Shown here: piece after piece, positions 1 through 6,510 of the stretch
How positions within the stretch are numbered: position 1 is the stretch's first letter
How the letters are laid out: every line of letters begins with the position of its first letter
Origin: Lachnospiraceae bacterium UBA3282
Lineage (GTDB): Bacteria > Bacillota > Clostridia > Lachnospirales > Lachnospiraceae
Length of the DNA stretch: 10,045 nucleotides
Direction of reading: 5' to 3'
Assembly: GCA_002361735.1 (NCBI GenBank)
Contig: DETS01000052.1
Location: 1-10,045, forward strand
Notes under the pieces: generated by a model
Told to the model about the DNA's origin: nothing
Database searches by the model: none
Seen by the model: the letters and a program-made list of their open reading frames with translations, nothing else
Made by a program: the position numbers and the translations under genes

Positions 1-43
1 AAAGAATAGGTGTTTTGCTAAAATAATCCATACTTAATCAAAC

Positions 44-60
44 TGTAACATTTTTGTAAC
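44..60 (+). promoter_or_regulatory. Candidate WalR (YycF) operator upstream of the wall hydrolase gene
   Basis: Two identical hexamers TGTAAC at 44-49 and 55-60 are separated by exactly 5 bases, giving an 11-base (one helical turn) direct repeat. This fits the published low-GC Gram-positive WalR consensus TGTWAH-N5-TGTWAH at every defined position. It lies about 47 bases before the start of a cell-wall hydrolase, the classic type of WalRK target. Whether it activates or represses cannot be told: no convincing -35/-10 pair is visible, and an AT-rich TAAAAT at 19-24 could be a -10 whose -35 is outside the window. Confidence 0.6.
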
Positions 61-106
61 ATTCTTAATCTGTTTGGGGGTTATGGATGGAGACGGAGGG
101 GTGTAT

Positions 107-1180
107 ATGCTGAGAGGCTATAAACTTCTGTGCACCGGTCTTATTCTTGGAATCTGTTTGTGCTGTTTGGCTCTGAACGTGCAGGCGAGCGGCGTGGAGC
201 CGGTGAATTCCTTAAATGCGGGGATTACACAGATCGTGGATCCTACGGGAAAATCGGCAAATGAGGATGCAATCCGAGAACTGACACAGATGTCAGAAGC
301 TAACGGTGGACAGGCAAAGGAAGAAACGGATCTGGTCATGGCAAATGTCCAGATCGCTCTGAATGTGCGCGAGGAAGCCGATGAGGAATCCAGCAAGGTG
401 GGACTGCTCTATAAGGATTGCGGCGGCAGGATATTGGAGAGAAAAGACGGCTGGACAAGGTTAAGGAGCGGAGACCTTGTGGGCTGGGCGAGCGATGAGT
501 ATCTTCTGTTTGGGGAGGATGCGGAGCTGCTGGCAAATGATGTGGGAAACCTCATCGTACAGATCGAGACGGAGACACTTTGCGTGAGACAGGAGCCGGA
601 CGGCGAAGCTACGGCGGTCGGTTTCATTCCACAGGACGAGGAACTGGAAATCATTGAAGTGCTCGATGATGACTGGATCAGCGTCGATTACGAGGGGCAG
701 ACAGGTTATGTGTCGGCGGAGTATGTGGATGTTGATTTCCACATTGACGAGGGCGAGACTCTGGTTGCCATCAAAAAGAGAGAAGAAGAAGAACGGCAGG
801 CGAAGCTGACGGCAAACCGCGGCGCGGTGGTGGTAGGCGGCGACGATACCAGACTCTTGGCAGCGCTGATCTACTGCGAGGCAGGCATTGAGACTTACAA
901 CGGTAAACTGGCGGTGGGTGCCGTGGTTATGAATCGCGTCAGGAGCGCTGCTTATCCGAATACAGTATCGGGTGTTATTTTTGCATCGGGACAGTTTACA
1001 CCTGCCATGAACGGTAAGGTGGCAAGAGTCTATGGCGGTGATATCCCGGAGAGCTGCTGGGAAGCGGCAAGGGCGGCAATCAACGGAGAGACCAATGTGG
1101 GCGATGCGACGCACTTTAGGTCACTCAAGGCGGCGGCGAACCGTGAGGGGCTGGTGATTGATCGGCAAATCTTCTGGTAA
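107..1180 (+). CDS. Secreted SH3b-domain cell-wall hydrolase, SleB/CwlJ family
   Basis: This is a predicted exported peptidoglycan hydrolase of 357 residues. Residues 1-28 form a signal peptide: a short basic N-terminus, a Leu/Cys-rich hydrophobic core, then VQAS before a likely cleavage site. Two bacterial SH3 (SH3b) repeats follow at about 79-137 and 149-212, each with the LNVR / LCVR start and a GWAS or GYVS turn; such repeats usually bind the wall. A charged Lys/Glu linker (about 213-245) leads to a Hydrolase_2 (SleB/CwlJ) domain at 246-357, with the family's YCEAG motif (E258 the likely catalytic acid), the GAVVMNRV helix and an ATHFRS motif near the end, so the domain looks complete. 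The SleB family is best known from spore germination, but SH3b repeats, a signal peptide and a WalR box suggest a vegetative wall-remodelling role (inference). The ATG at 107 is chosen because GGAGGGG at 95-101 sits 5-7 bases before it; upstream TTG (74) and ATG (83) starts lack a good ribosome site and would extend the signal peptide with acidic residues. Confidence 0.88.
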   Translation: MLRGYKLLCTGLILGICLCCLALNVQASGVEPVNSLNAGITQIVDPTGKSANEDAIRELTQMSEANGGQAKEETDLVMANVQIALNVREEADEESSKVGLLYKDCGGRILERKDGWTRLRSGDLVGWASDEYLLFGEDAELLANDVGNLIVQIETETLCVRQEPDGEATAVGFIPQDEELEIIEVLDDDWISVDYEGQTGYVSAEYVDVDFHIDEGETLVAIKKREEEERQAKLTANRGAVVVGGDDTRLLAALIYCEAGIETYNGKLAVGAVVMNRVRSAAYPNTVSGVIFASGQFTPAMNGKVARVYGGDIPESCWEAARAAINGETNVGDATHFRSLKAAANREGLVIDRQIFW

Positions 1181-1245
1181 CGTGAGAAGAACTTCTAAAT
1201 CACTCGCAGCAAGGGCTGCTTCGTGAAGAAGTTCTAAGTCTCACG
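1181..1245. repeat. 65-base imperfect palindrome (long hairpin element)
   Basis: Starting directly after the hydrolase stop codon, CGTGAGA (1181-1187) pairs with TCTCACG (1239-1245), AGAACTTCT (1188-1196) with AGAAGTTCT (1227-1235), and GCAGC (1206-1210) with GCTGC (1215-1219) around an AAGG loop. CAC (1201-1203) can also pair with GTG (1223-1225). About 24 base pairs form in total, with a 3-base bulge at 1236-1238. TAA occurs immediately on both sides (1178-1180 and 1246-1248). No T-run follows, so it is not a textbook terminator. It may be a terminator variant, an RNA-processing structure, or a small dispersed palindromic repeat. Confidence 0.6.
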
Positions 1246-1247
1246 TA

Positions 1248-1275
1248 AGAGAATGCCTGAAATGCGGCATTCTCT
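1248..1275. repeat. Perfect 10-bp hairpin
   Basis: AGAGAATGCC (1248-1257) and GGCATTCTCT (1266-1275) are exact reverse complements around an 8-base loop. The hairpin follows the long palindrome by two bases. No T-tract follows on either strand, so termination is possible but not typical. Together the two structures occupy most of the space between the wall hydrolase and nfeD, and probably separate the two transcription units. Confidence 0.5.
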
Positions 1276-1292
1276 GTGTCGCTGATGAATGG

Positions 1293-1321
1293 GTGATAAG
1301 TCTTGCTATTATGGGGATAAT
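1293..1321 (+). promoter_or_regulatory. Candidate sigma-A promoter for nfeD and the SPFH gene
   Basis: GTGATA (1293-1298, 4 of 6 to TTGACA) and GATAAT (1316-1321, 5 of 6 to TATAAT) are spaced by 17 bases, the optimal distance. They lie after the two hairpins and about 55 bases before the nfeD start, where a promoter for the nfeD/SPFH pair would be expected. This is a consensus match only. Confidence 0.45.
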
Positions 1322-1374
1322 ATAGTACCATGGAGGAAAGGAATGGGTTCTGACATGGAGGATGAGAGAATAGG

Positions 1375-1818
1375 ATGGAACTTTTGAATATGACGATGGT
1401 TTGGCTGAGCATATTGGTCTTGCTGGTGGTCATAGAGCTTTTGACGATGGGGCTGACGACGATTTGGTTTGCCGGCGGTGCGCTGGCGGCTACGCTTGCA
1501 TCGTTGATTGGTCTGCCTTTGGCGATACAGATCATTTTGTTTCTGGTGGTATCGGGGCTGCTTCTGTTCTTTACGAGACCGATCGCGGTCAAGTATTTCA
1601 ATAAAGACAGAGTTCGCACCAACGCAGAAAGCCTGGTGGGACGGCAGGCAATCGTAATCAGTGAGATCGATAACCTGCAGGGCATCGGTCAGGTCAATGT
1701 GGGCGGTATGGAGTGGTCCGCCAGGACCAGGGATGAGAATGTTACCCTGCCCGTGGGCGCGGTGGTGATCGTGCTGGCGATCGACGGCGTGAAGCTGATC
1801 GTGGAGGAAAAACGGTAA
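1375..1818 (+). CDS. NfeD-like membrane protein with C-terminal OB-fold domain
   Basis: This 147-residue protein has a hydrophobic N-terminal half with two or three membrane helices (about 6-28 and 31-65, broken by a Gly/Ala-rich turn). A soluble C-terminal domain at about 85-147 shows the NfeD pattern: VGRQAIV, then GQVNVGGMEWSAR, then PVGAVVIVLAIDGVKLIVE, a small OB-fold beta barrel. The length fits the short NfeD class, which lacks the ClpP-like protease domain of long NfeDs. Short NfeDs are typically encoded beside SPFH/stomatin proteins and are thought to help assemble or anchor them in membrane microdomains; the next gene is such a protein, 75 bases downstream. The start is moderately secure: GGAGG at 1357-1361 is 13 bases before the ATG, longer than ideal, and an in-frame ATG at 1390 has no better site. 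Earlier ATGs at 1330, 1343 and 1362 are closed by stops or out of frame. Confidence 0.85.
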   Translation: MELLNMTMVWLSILVLLVVIELLTMGLTTIWFAGGALAATLASLIGLPLAIQIILFLVVSGLLLFFTRPIAVKYFNKDRVRTNAESLVGRQAIVISEIDNLQGIGQVNVGGMEWSARTRDENVTLPVGAVVIVLAIDGVKLIVEEKR

Positions 1819-1893
1819 TCTGTTAAAAAGGATGGAGACAGATTTAGAAATCATAAAATCATAAGTGTAAAACGCTTCGGAATGGAGGAAATT

Positions 1894-2814
1894 ATGGGTG
1901 CAATCGTTGCTTTTGTGGTATTGTTGATTCTTGCGTTGATGATTTTGATGTCCTGCATCAAGATCGTACCGCAGGCACATGCGTATGTGGTGGAGCGTCT
2001 CGGCGCGTACCAGCAGACCTGGTCCGTCGGTCTGCACATCAAGGTGCCTTTTATTGATACGGTGGCAAAAAGAGTGAACTTAAAAGAGCAGGTGGTGGAC
2101 TTCGCGCCTCAGCCTGTGATCACTAAGGATAACGTTACCATGCGGATCGATACGGTGGTCTTTTTCCAGATCACGGATCCGAAGCTCTTTGCTTACGGCG
2201 TGGAAAATCCGATCATGGCGATTGAGAATCTGACAGCTACGACGCTTAGAAATATCATCGGTGAGATGGAACTTGACCAGACGCTGACTTCCCGCGAGGT
2301 CATCAATACGAAGATGCGTGCATCTTTGGATATCGCGACCGATCCCTGGGGCATTAAAGTAAACCGGGTGGAGCTGAAAAACATCATTCCGCCGGCGGCG
2401 ATCCAGGATGCGATGGAGAAGCAGATGAAGGCGGAGCGTGAGCGCCGTGAGGCGATCCTTCGGGCTGAGGGTGAGAAGAAGTCTACCATTCTGGTGGCGG
2501 AAGGTCAGAAAGAGTCGGCGATTCTGGAAGCAGAAGCCGAGAAGCAGTCCGCTATTTTGAGAGCGGAAGCGGAGAAAGAGAAAATGATCCGCGAGGCGGA
2601 AGGTGAGGCGGAAGCGATCCTCAAAGTGCAGCAGGCTACGGCTGACGGTATCCGTATGATCCGTGAAGCTGGCGCCGACGAGGCGGTCTTAAAGATCAAG
2701 AGTCTGGAAGCGTTCGAGAAAGCGGCAAACGGACAGGCGACAAAGATCATTATCCCTTCTGAGATTCAGGGAATCGCGGGACTGGCGGCATCGGCAAAGG
2801 AGATTCTGAAATAG
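1894..2814 (+). CDS. SPFH/band 7 (stomatin/QmcA-like) membrane protein
   Basis: This is a 306-residue slipin-type scaffold protein. A single N-terminal membrane anchor (about residues 3-22) is followed by an SPFH/band 7 domain (about 23-170) with typical stretches: the start IVPQAHAYVVERLG, RVNLKEQVVDF, ITKDNVTMRIDTVVFFQITD and ATTLRNIIGEMELDQTL. From about 170 to 270 runs an Ala/Glu/Lys-rich coiled coil of imperfect EAEKQSAILRAE-like repeats, the usual oligomerisation segment, and the tail ends IQGIAGLAASAKEILK. The family forms ring or cage assemblies that organise membrane microdomains and modulate membrane proteases. E. coli QmcA, paired with the NfeD-like YbbK/YbbL locus, is the nearest familiar comparison; the upstream nfeD supports the same pairing here. 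The ATG at 1894 is preferred over an in-frame ATG at 1882 because GGAGG at 1884-1888 is 5 bases before it; the 1882 ATG overlaps that ribosome site. The 75-base leader contains a tandem AAATCATA repeat (1848-1863) of unknown meaning. Confidence 0.9.
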   Translation: MGAIVAFVVLLILALMILMSCIKIVPQAHAYVVERLGAYQQTWSVGLHIKVPFIDTVAKRVNLKEQVVDFAPQPVITKDNVTMRIDTVVFFQITDPKLFAYGVENPIMAIENLTATTLRNIIGEMELDQTLTSREVINTKMRASLDIATDPWGIKVNRVELKNIIPPAAIQDAMEKQMKAERERREAILRAEGEKKSTILVAEGQKESAILEAEAEKQSAILRAEAEKEKMIREAEGEAEAILKVQQATADGIRMIREAGADEAVLKIKSLEAFEKAANGQATKIIIPSEIQGIAGLAASAKEILK

Positions 2815-2874
2815 AATAACACGCGTTACGCATTAAAACGGATGCGGCATACATGAAAAACAGACAGAATAAGC

Positions 2875-2904
2875 AACAGGGCGGTTTGTCGAACCGCCCT
2901 GTTT
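2875..2904 (+). terminator. Hairpin terminator after the nfeD-SPFH unit
   Basis: A perfect 12-bp stem pairs AACAGGGCGGTT (2875-2886) with AACCGCCCTGTT (2892-2903) around a 5-base loop. It is GC-rich at its core and ends in a short TTT. It lies 60 bases past the SPFH stop and before argF. The T-tract is short, so termination may be partial, but this is the clearest intrinsic terminator in the window. Confidence 0.7.
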
Positions 2905-2959
2905 GATAATGTTACATAGCAGGGAAACAGTAGAAAAAAGCTTTGGCATGGAGGTAAAT

Positions 2960-3952
2960 ATGGACTTAAAAGGAAGGCATTTTTTGAAGCTGCTCGACTA
3001 TACGCCGGAGGAGATTCTCTATTTGATAGATGTGGCGGCGGATTTGAAAGAGAAAAAAAAGAAGGGGATTCCCGTGGATGTGCTGAAGGGAAAGAATGTT
3101 GCCCTGATCTTTGAAAAGACAAGTACCAGAACCCGCTGCGCCTTTGAAGTGGCGGCTCACGATCTGGGTATGGGAACCACCTATCTGGATCCGGTCGCTT
3201 CGCAGATCGGGAAAAAAGAGAGTATCGCAGACACTGCGCGCGTGCTGGGGCGTATGTTTGAGGGAATCGAGTATCGGGGCTTTGGGCAGGAGATCGTGGA
3301 GGAGATCGCGAAGTACGCGGGTGTGCCTGTGTGGAACGGTCTGACCAACGAGTTTCATCCGACACAGATGCTTGCCGATCTTCTGACCATACGGGAACAT
3401 TTCGGCAGGATTTCCGGCATCCGTCTGACGTATCTGGGGGACGCCCGTTATAATACGGGCAATTCCCTGATGGTGGTCTGCGCAAAGATGGGGATGCACT
3501 TCACCGCCTGCACGAACCGCAAATATTATCCCGACGAAGCGCTGGTAAAGACATGTCAGGAGATCGCGGCAAAAACCGGCGGCAGCATCCGTTTGACGGA
3601 GGATGTGAACGAGGGCGCGTCGGGCGCTGACGTGATCTGTACCGACGTATGGGTGTCCATGGGAGAACCTGCGGAAATCTGGGAGGAGCGGCTGAAGGAT
3701 CTTGCGCCCTATCAGGTCAATGCAAAAGTGATGGCGCTTGCTGACAAAGGCGCTGTGTTTATGCACTGTCTGCCGGCATTCCATGACCATAATACGGGCA
3801 TTGGCAAGGAAATCGGCGAGCGGTACGGCATGGCGGAACTGGAAGTGACGGACGAGGTCTTCGAGTCGCCGCAGTCCCTTGTGTTTGAGGAAGCGGAGAA
3901 TCGGATGCACACGATAAAAGCAGTTATGTTAACCACGCTCGGGCGAGCGTGA
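2960..3952 (+). CDS. argF: Ornithine carbamoyltransferase
   Basis: This cytoplasmic enzyme converts carbamoyl phosphate and ornithine to citrulline and phosphate. It is a full-length 330-residue family member. The carbamoyl-phosphate motif S55-T-R-T-R59 and HPTQ (133-136) fall at the same numbers as in E. coli OTCase. The ornithine-side SMG loop is at 233-235 within DVWVSMGE, and HCLP with the catalytic cysteine C270 is at 269-272. GRMFEGIEYRGFGQE and the ending MHTIKAVM place it in the E. coli ArgF / catabolic ArcB-like branch rather than the shorter B. subtilis-like anabolic branch. No other arg or arc gene is in the window, so biosynthetic versus arginine-deiminase use cannot be decided. 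GGAGG at 2950-2954, 5 bases upstream, fixes the ATG at 2960; an upstream in-frame TTG at 2903 lies in the terminator. The stop is 16 bases from birA, implying co-transcription. A 7-bp hairpin (3934-3951) overlaps the stop codon. Confidence 0.95.
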   Translation: MDLKGRHFLKLLDYTPEEILYLIDVAADLKEKKKKGIPVDVLKGKNVALIFEKTSTRTRCAFEVAAHDLGMGTTYLDPVASQIGKKESIADTARVLGRMFEGIEYRGFGQEIVEEIAKYAGVPVWNGLTNEFHPTQMLADLLTIREHFGRISGIRLTYLGDARYNTGNSLMVVCAKMGMHFTACTNRKYYPDEALVKTCQEIAAKTGGSIRLTEDVNEGASGADVICTDVWVSMGEPAEIWEERLKDLAPYQVNAKVMALADKGAVFMHCLPAFHDHNTGIGKEIGERYGMAELEVTDEVFESPQSLVFEEAENRMHTIKAVMLTTLGRA

Positions 3953-3968
3953 AAATGGAGAAACATCC

Positions 3969-5027
3969 ATGAAGACAGACAGAGCGGATATTTTGGCATC
4001 TTTGCGAAATGCCGGAGATTACGTTTCCGGGCAGCAGTTATGCGAGCGCCTGGGGGTTTCCCGCACGGCGGTATGGAAGGTCATCAAGCAGCTGAAGGAG
4101 GAAGGCTACCGCATTGAGTCGGTTTCCAATAAGGGATATCTGTTGGTGGAGAGTCCGGAGGATGTACTTTCGAAGGAGGAGATCGTAAGCCGTCTGACCA
4201 CGAAGTGGGCGGGCAGAAAGCTCTACTGCTATACGGAGACGGGCTCCACCAATAATGACGCAAAACGCTGCGGTGAGGAGGGAGATCCCCACGGCACGGT
4301 CGTTGTGGCGGATATCCAGAATACGGGGAAGGGGCGCAGAGGGAGAGCCTGGAAGACGCTTCCCGGTGCGGCGCTTACGTTTACCATACTGTTGCGGCCT
4401 GTTTTTCCGGCGGAGCGGGCTTCCATGATTACACTGGTGATGGCGCTTGCCGTGGCGGAAGCGGTGGAAGCGGCGCTGGACGGAAATATCGGGGACAGCG
4501 CGGAGAAAGCAGCCGTGGGAGTGAACGAAGATACGGCGGTGCGTATCAAGTGGCCCAACGATATTATTATAAATCGAAAAAAAGTGTGCGGCATCCTGAC
4601 GGAAATGACCATGACGCCGGAGCTTGATGAGATCCAGTATCTGGTGGTGGGCGTCGGCATCAATGTGAATAATGAGAGCCCGCAGGAATTTGAGGAAGAA
4701 ATCAGAGATACGGCGACCTCTCTGCGGATCGAAAAGGGATGTCGTCTGAACCGGGCAGCGCTGTTACAGGATGTGCTGTGTCGTTTTGAAACACATTATC
4801 AGACTTTTATGGAAACGCTGACCATGTCGGGGCTGCGGGAAGCATATCAGGCGCGTTTGCAGGGGCTTGACGGAGAGGTGCGTGTGCTCGACCCGGCAGG
4901 AGAGTATACGGGCGTCTCCCGCGGGATCAACGACAGGGGCGAACTCATCGTGGAGCGGGCGGACGGTGAGCGCGTGGCAGTCTATGCAGGGGAAGTGTCG
5001 GTGAGAGGACTGTACGGCTACGTTTAA
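3969..5027 (+). CDS. birA: Bifunctional biotin--protein ligase / biotin operon repressor BirA
   Basis: BirA activates biotin to biotinyl-AMP and transfers it to a lysine of biotin-carboxylase carrier proteins. The long form also represses biotin genes. Residues 1-62 form a winged helix-turn-helix (QQLCERLGVSRTAVWKVIKQL, then the wing ending NKGYLLVE), so this is the regulatory class. The catalytic domain follows, with TGSTNNDAK (substrate loop), the adenylate-binding GKGRRGR at 120-126 (usually GRGRRGR, here K for the first R), KWPND at 194-198 and VGVGINVN. A C-terminal SH3-like domain (about 300-352) includes GVSRGINDRGELIVE. At 352 residues it is somewhat long; an acidic, Ala-rich stretch at about 171-189, just before KWPND, looks like an insertion. 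GGAG at 3957-3960 is 8 bases before the ATG. No paired BirA operator was found in the window, so its own regulation is not visible. Confidence 0.93.
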   Translation: MKTDRADILASLRNAGDYVSGQQLCERLGVSRTAVWKVIKQLKEEGYRIESVSNKGYLLVESPEDVLSKEEIVSRLTTKWAGRKLYCYTETGSTNNDAKRCGEEGDPHGTVVVADIQNTGKGRRGRAWKTLPGAALTFTILLRPVFPAERASMITLVMALAVAEAVEAALDGNIGDSAEKAAVGVNEDTAVRIKWPNDIIINRKKVCGILTEMTMTPELDEIQYLVVGVGINVNNESPQEFEEEIRDTATSLRIEKGCRLNRAALLQDVLCRFETHYQTFMETLTMSGLREAYQARLQGLDGEVRVLDPAGEYTGVSRGINDRGELIVERADGERVAVYAGEVSVRGLYGYV

Positions 5028-5033
5028 GAAATG

Positions 5034-5056
5034 AAAATGACAAGCGTGTCAGTTTT
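5034..5056 (+). terminator. Weak hairpin after birA, possible terminator
   Basis: AAAATGACA (5034-5042) can pair with TGTCA plus TTTT (5047-5051 and 5053-5056) around the tetraloop AGCG, leaving a bulged G at 5052. It starts 7 bases after the birA stop. The stem is AT-rich and short, so read-through into the next gene is likely; it might attenuate transcription. Confidence 0.3.
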
Positions 5057-5106
5057 GGCGGGGCGATACGGACATCGGAAGAATCACGATGGCGGAAGGA
5101 AGGTTT

Positions 5107-5442
5107 ATGGGAGAAAATAACAGGGTCGTGCTCTGCGGCGCGAACGCTTACGAGCAGAAATATTACTTTAATGAGCAGTTTGCGAAAATCCCGCAGTCGA
5201 TTCAGGAGGAACTTCATGTGATCTGCGTGCTCTTTACGGAGGAAGTGGGCGGCGTTTTTACCATTGTCTTTGAGGAGGATGGGACGGTCCTGCTGGAAAC
5301 GGATGCCGAGGAGGACGACCTGCTCTACGATGAGATCAGCAGCGGTCTGCTGGTGGGAGAGATTCGCAGAAACAGGCAGGAACTGTTGGAATCGCTGCAG
5401 TTGTACTATAAAGTTTTTATTTTACACGAGGATATTCAGTGA
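5107..5442 (+). CDS. Small acidic uncharacterised protein (probably the DUF6145 family)
   Basis: This gene encodes a 111-residue acidic protein without signal peptide or membrane helix. The N-terminal part contains a CGANAYEQKYYFN stretch. The middle alternates hydrophobic residues in a beta pattern (ICVLFTEEVGGVFTIVFEEDGTVLLET), followed by a strongly acidic loop (DAEEDDLLYDE). The C-terminal helix carries RRNRQELLESLQLYYKVFIL. From memory it resembles a conserved Lachnospiraceae family labelled DUF6145; that name is a recollection, not a search result, and no function is known to me. It lies 79 bases after birA and 42 bases before dusB, in the same direction. The ATG at 5107 is chosen because the purine run AAGGAAGG (5096-5103) precedes it. 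An in-frame ATG at 5089 would add six residues, with only a weak GGAAGA site. It has the feel of a small regulatory or adaptor protein, but that is a guess. Confidence 0.75.
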   Translation: MGENNRVVLCGANAYEQKYYFNEQFAKIPQSIQEELHVICVLFTEEVGGVFTIVFEEDGTVLLETDAEEDDLLYDEISSGLLVGEIRRNRQELLESLQLYYKVFILHEDIQ

Positions 5443-5484
5443 GTCGAATGCCTGCGCAACCATAAAAGTATAGGGAGAAAAATG

Positions 5485-6453
5485 ATGAACTATCTGCACC
5501 CCCTCACCATTGGCGGTGTCACTCTGAAAAACAATCTCATACTGGCTCCCATGGCAGGCGTGACGGACCTGCCATTTCGTTTGCTGTGCAGCGAACAGGG
5601 GGCGGGCATGAGCGGCATGGAAATGGTCAGCGCCAAAGCCATCCTTTACGGAAACAAGAATACGGAAGGGCTGCTGGCGATCCATCCGCAGGAGGGTCCC
5701 GTTTCCTTACAACTGTTCGGCTCCGATCCAAAGATCGTCAGCGAGATGGCAGCGCGCATCGAGGAGAGACCCTTTGCGGTGCTGGATTTCAATATGGGCT
5801 GTCCCGTGCCGAAAATCGTGAACAACGGAGAAGGCTCGGCGCTGATGCGGGAGCCGAAGCTGGCAGGAAAGATCATTGCCGCCACGGTAAAAGCGATCGG
5901 GAAGCCTGTTACGGTAAAGATCCGCAAAGGCTTTGACGAGGCGCATGTCAATGCCGTGGAGATCGCAAAGATCGCAGAGGATGCCGGTGCTGCGGCTGTG
6001 GCGGTGCACGGCAGGACCAGAGAACAGTTTTACAGCGGTAAGGCGGACTGGGAGATCATTGCCAGAGTCAAAGAAGCCGTTTCCATTCCCGTCATCGGAA
6101 ACGGCGATGTCACGGATGGCGAAAGCGCCCGCAGGATGCTTGCGGAAACAGGCTGCGACGGGGTGATGGTCGGTCGCGGAGCCAGAGGAAATCCGTGGCT
6201 GTTTGCGGAAATTGCCGCTTTTTTGGAAGATGGAAGAAGACTGCCCGCGCCGTCTTTGGCGGAGAAAAAAGAAATGATGCTGCGCCATGCCGCGCTTCAG
6301 CTTGCCGAGAAAGGCGAATACACAGGCGTGCGCGAGATGCGAAAGCATCTGTCCTGGTATACGGCAGGTATGCCAAATTCCGCGAAACTCAGAGGACAGG
6401 TCAATCTGGCGGAACGTTTTGAGCAGATTGAGCGGCTGGTGGAATCCCTGTAA
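5485..6453 (+). CDS. dusB: tRNA-dihydrouridine synthase, DusB type
   Basis: This FMN-dependent enzyme reduces specific uridines in the tRNA D-loop to dihydrouridine using NADPH. The 322-residue protein begins with the barrel strand NLILAPMAGVTDLPFR and the GMSGMEMVSAKAI segment, then QLFGSDP. Next comes DFNMGCPVPKIV, in which C106 is the catalytic cysteine, then GSALMREP and VTVKIRKGFD. HGRTREQFYSGKADW and the FMN phosphate-binding loops IGNGDV and VGRGARGNPW follow. The helical tRNA-binding domain occupies about 240-322 (REMRKHLSWYTAGMP). All expected motifs are present at normal length. Two adjacent ATGs exist at 5482 and 5485; the second has the better 7-base spacing from AGGGAG (5472-5477), but the difference is one residue. 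It follows the small acidic gene by 42 bases and precedes an unrecognised gene. I recall dusB next to greA and lysS in many Clostridia, and dusB next to lysS in Bacillus. Confidence 0.95.
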   Translation: MNYLHPLTIGGVTLKNNLILAPMAGVTDLPFRLLCSEQGAGMSGMEMVSAKAILYGNKNTEGLLAIHPQEGPVSLQLFGSDPKIVSEMAARIEERPFAVLDFNMGCPVPKIVNNGEGSALMREPKLAGKIIAATVKAIGKPVTVKIRKGFDEAHVNAVEIAKIAEDAGAAAVAVHGRTREQFYSGKADWEIIARVKEAVSIPVIGNGDVTDGESARRMLAETGCDGVMVGRGARGNPWLFAEIAAFLEDGRRLPAPSLAEKKEMMLRHAALQLAEKGEYTGVREMRKHLSWYTAGMPNSAKLRGQVNLAERFEQIERLVESL

Positions 6454-6510
6454 GCCTTATTGCATATACTGTCTCAGAGAAAAGGAAGGGGAATATCGGG
6501 TGTTATTAAA

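Noticed and set aside
461..1114. Long minus-strand open frame opposite the wall hydrolase gene
   Set aside because: It is a shadow of the coding strand: low-complexity runs, no ribosome site, and the + strand frame has clear domains.
1181..1245. Integron attC-like site
   Set aside because: The palindrome lacks the conserved core-site ends, and there is no integrase or gene-cassette context.
1827..1866. Tiny open frame of about 10 codons in the nfeD-SPFH gap
   Set aside because: It is too short, has no supporting composition, and probably arises from purine-rich leader sequence.
1852..1874. Possible catabolite-responsive (cre) site before the SPFH gene (core AAACGCTT)
   Set aside because: The core fits, but both flanking dinucleotides of the consensus are wrong, and the gene is not an obvious carbon-control target.
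2966..3910. 314-residue minus-strand open frame opposite argF
   Set aside because: Its composition is rich in His/Arg/Gln/Cys as expected from an antisense reading of a conserved gene, and argF itself is certain.
3926..3933. BirA operator half-site (TGTTAACC) just before birA
   Set aside because: No inverted second half lies at the needed distance, and it is inside the argF coding region.
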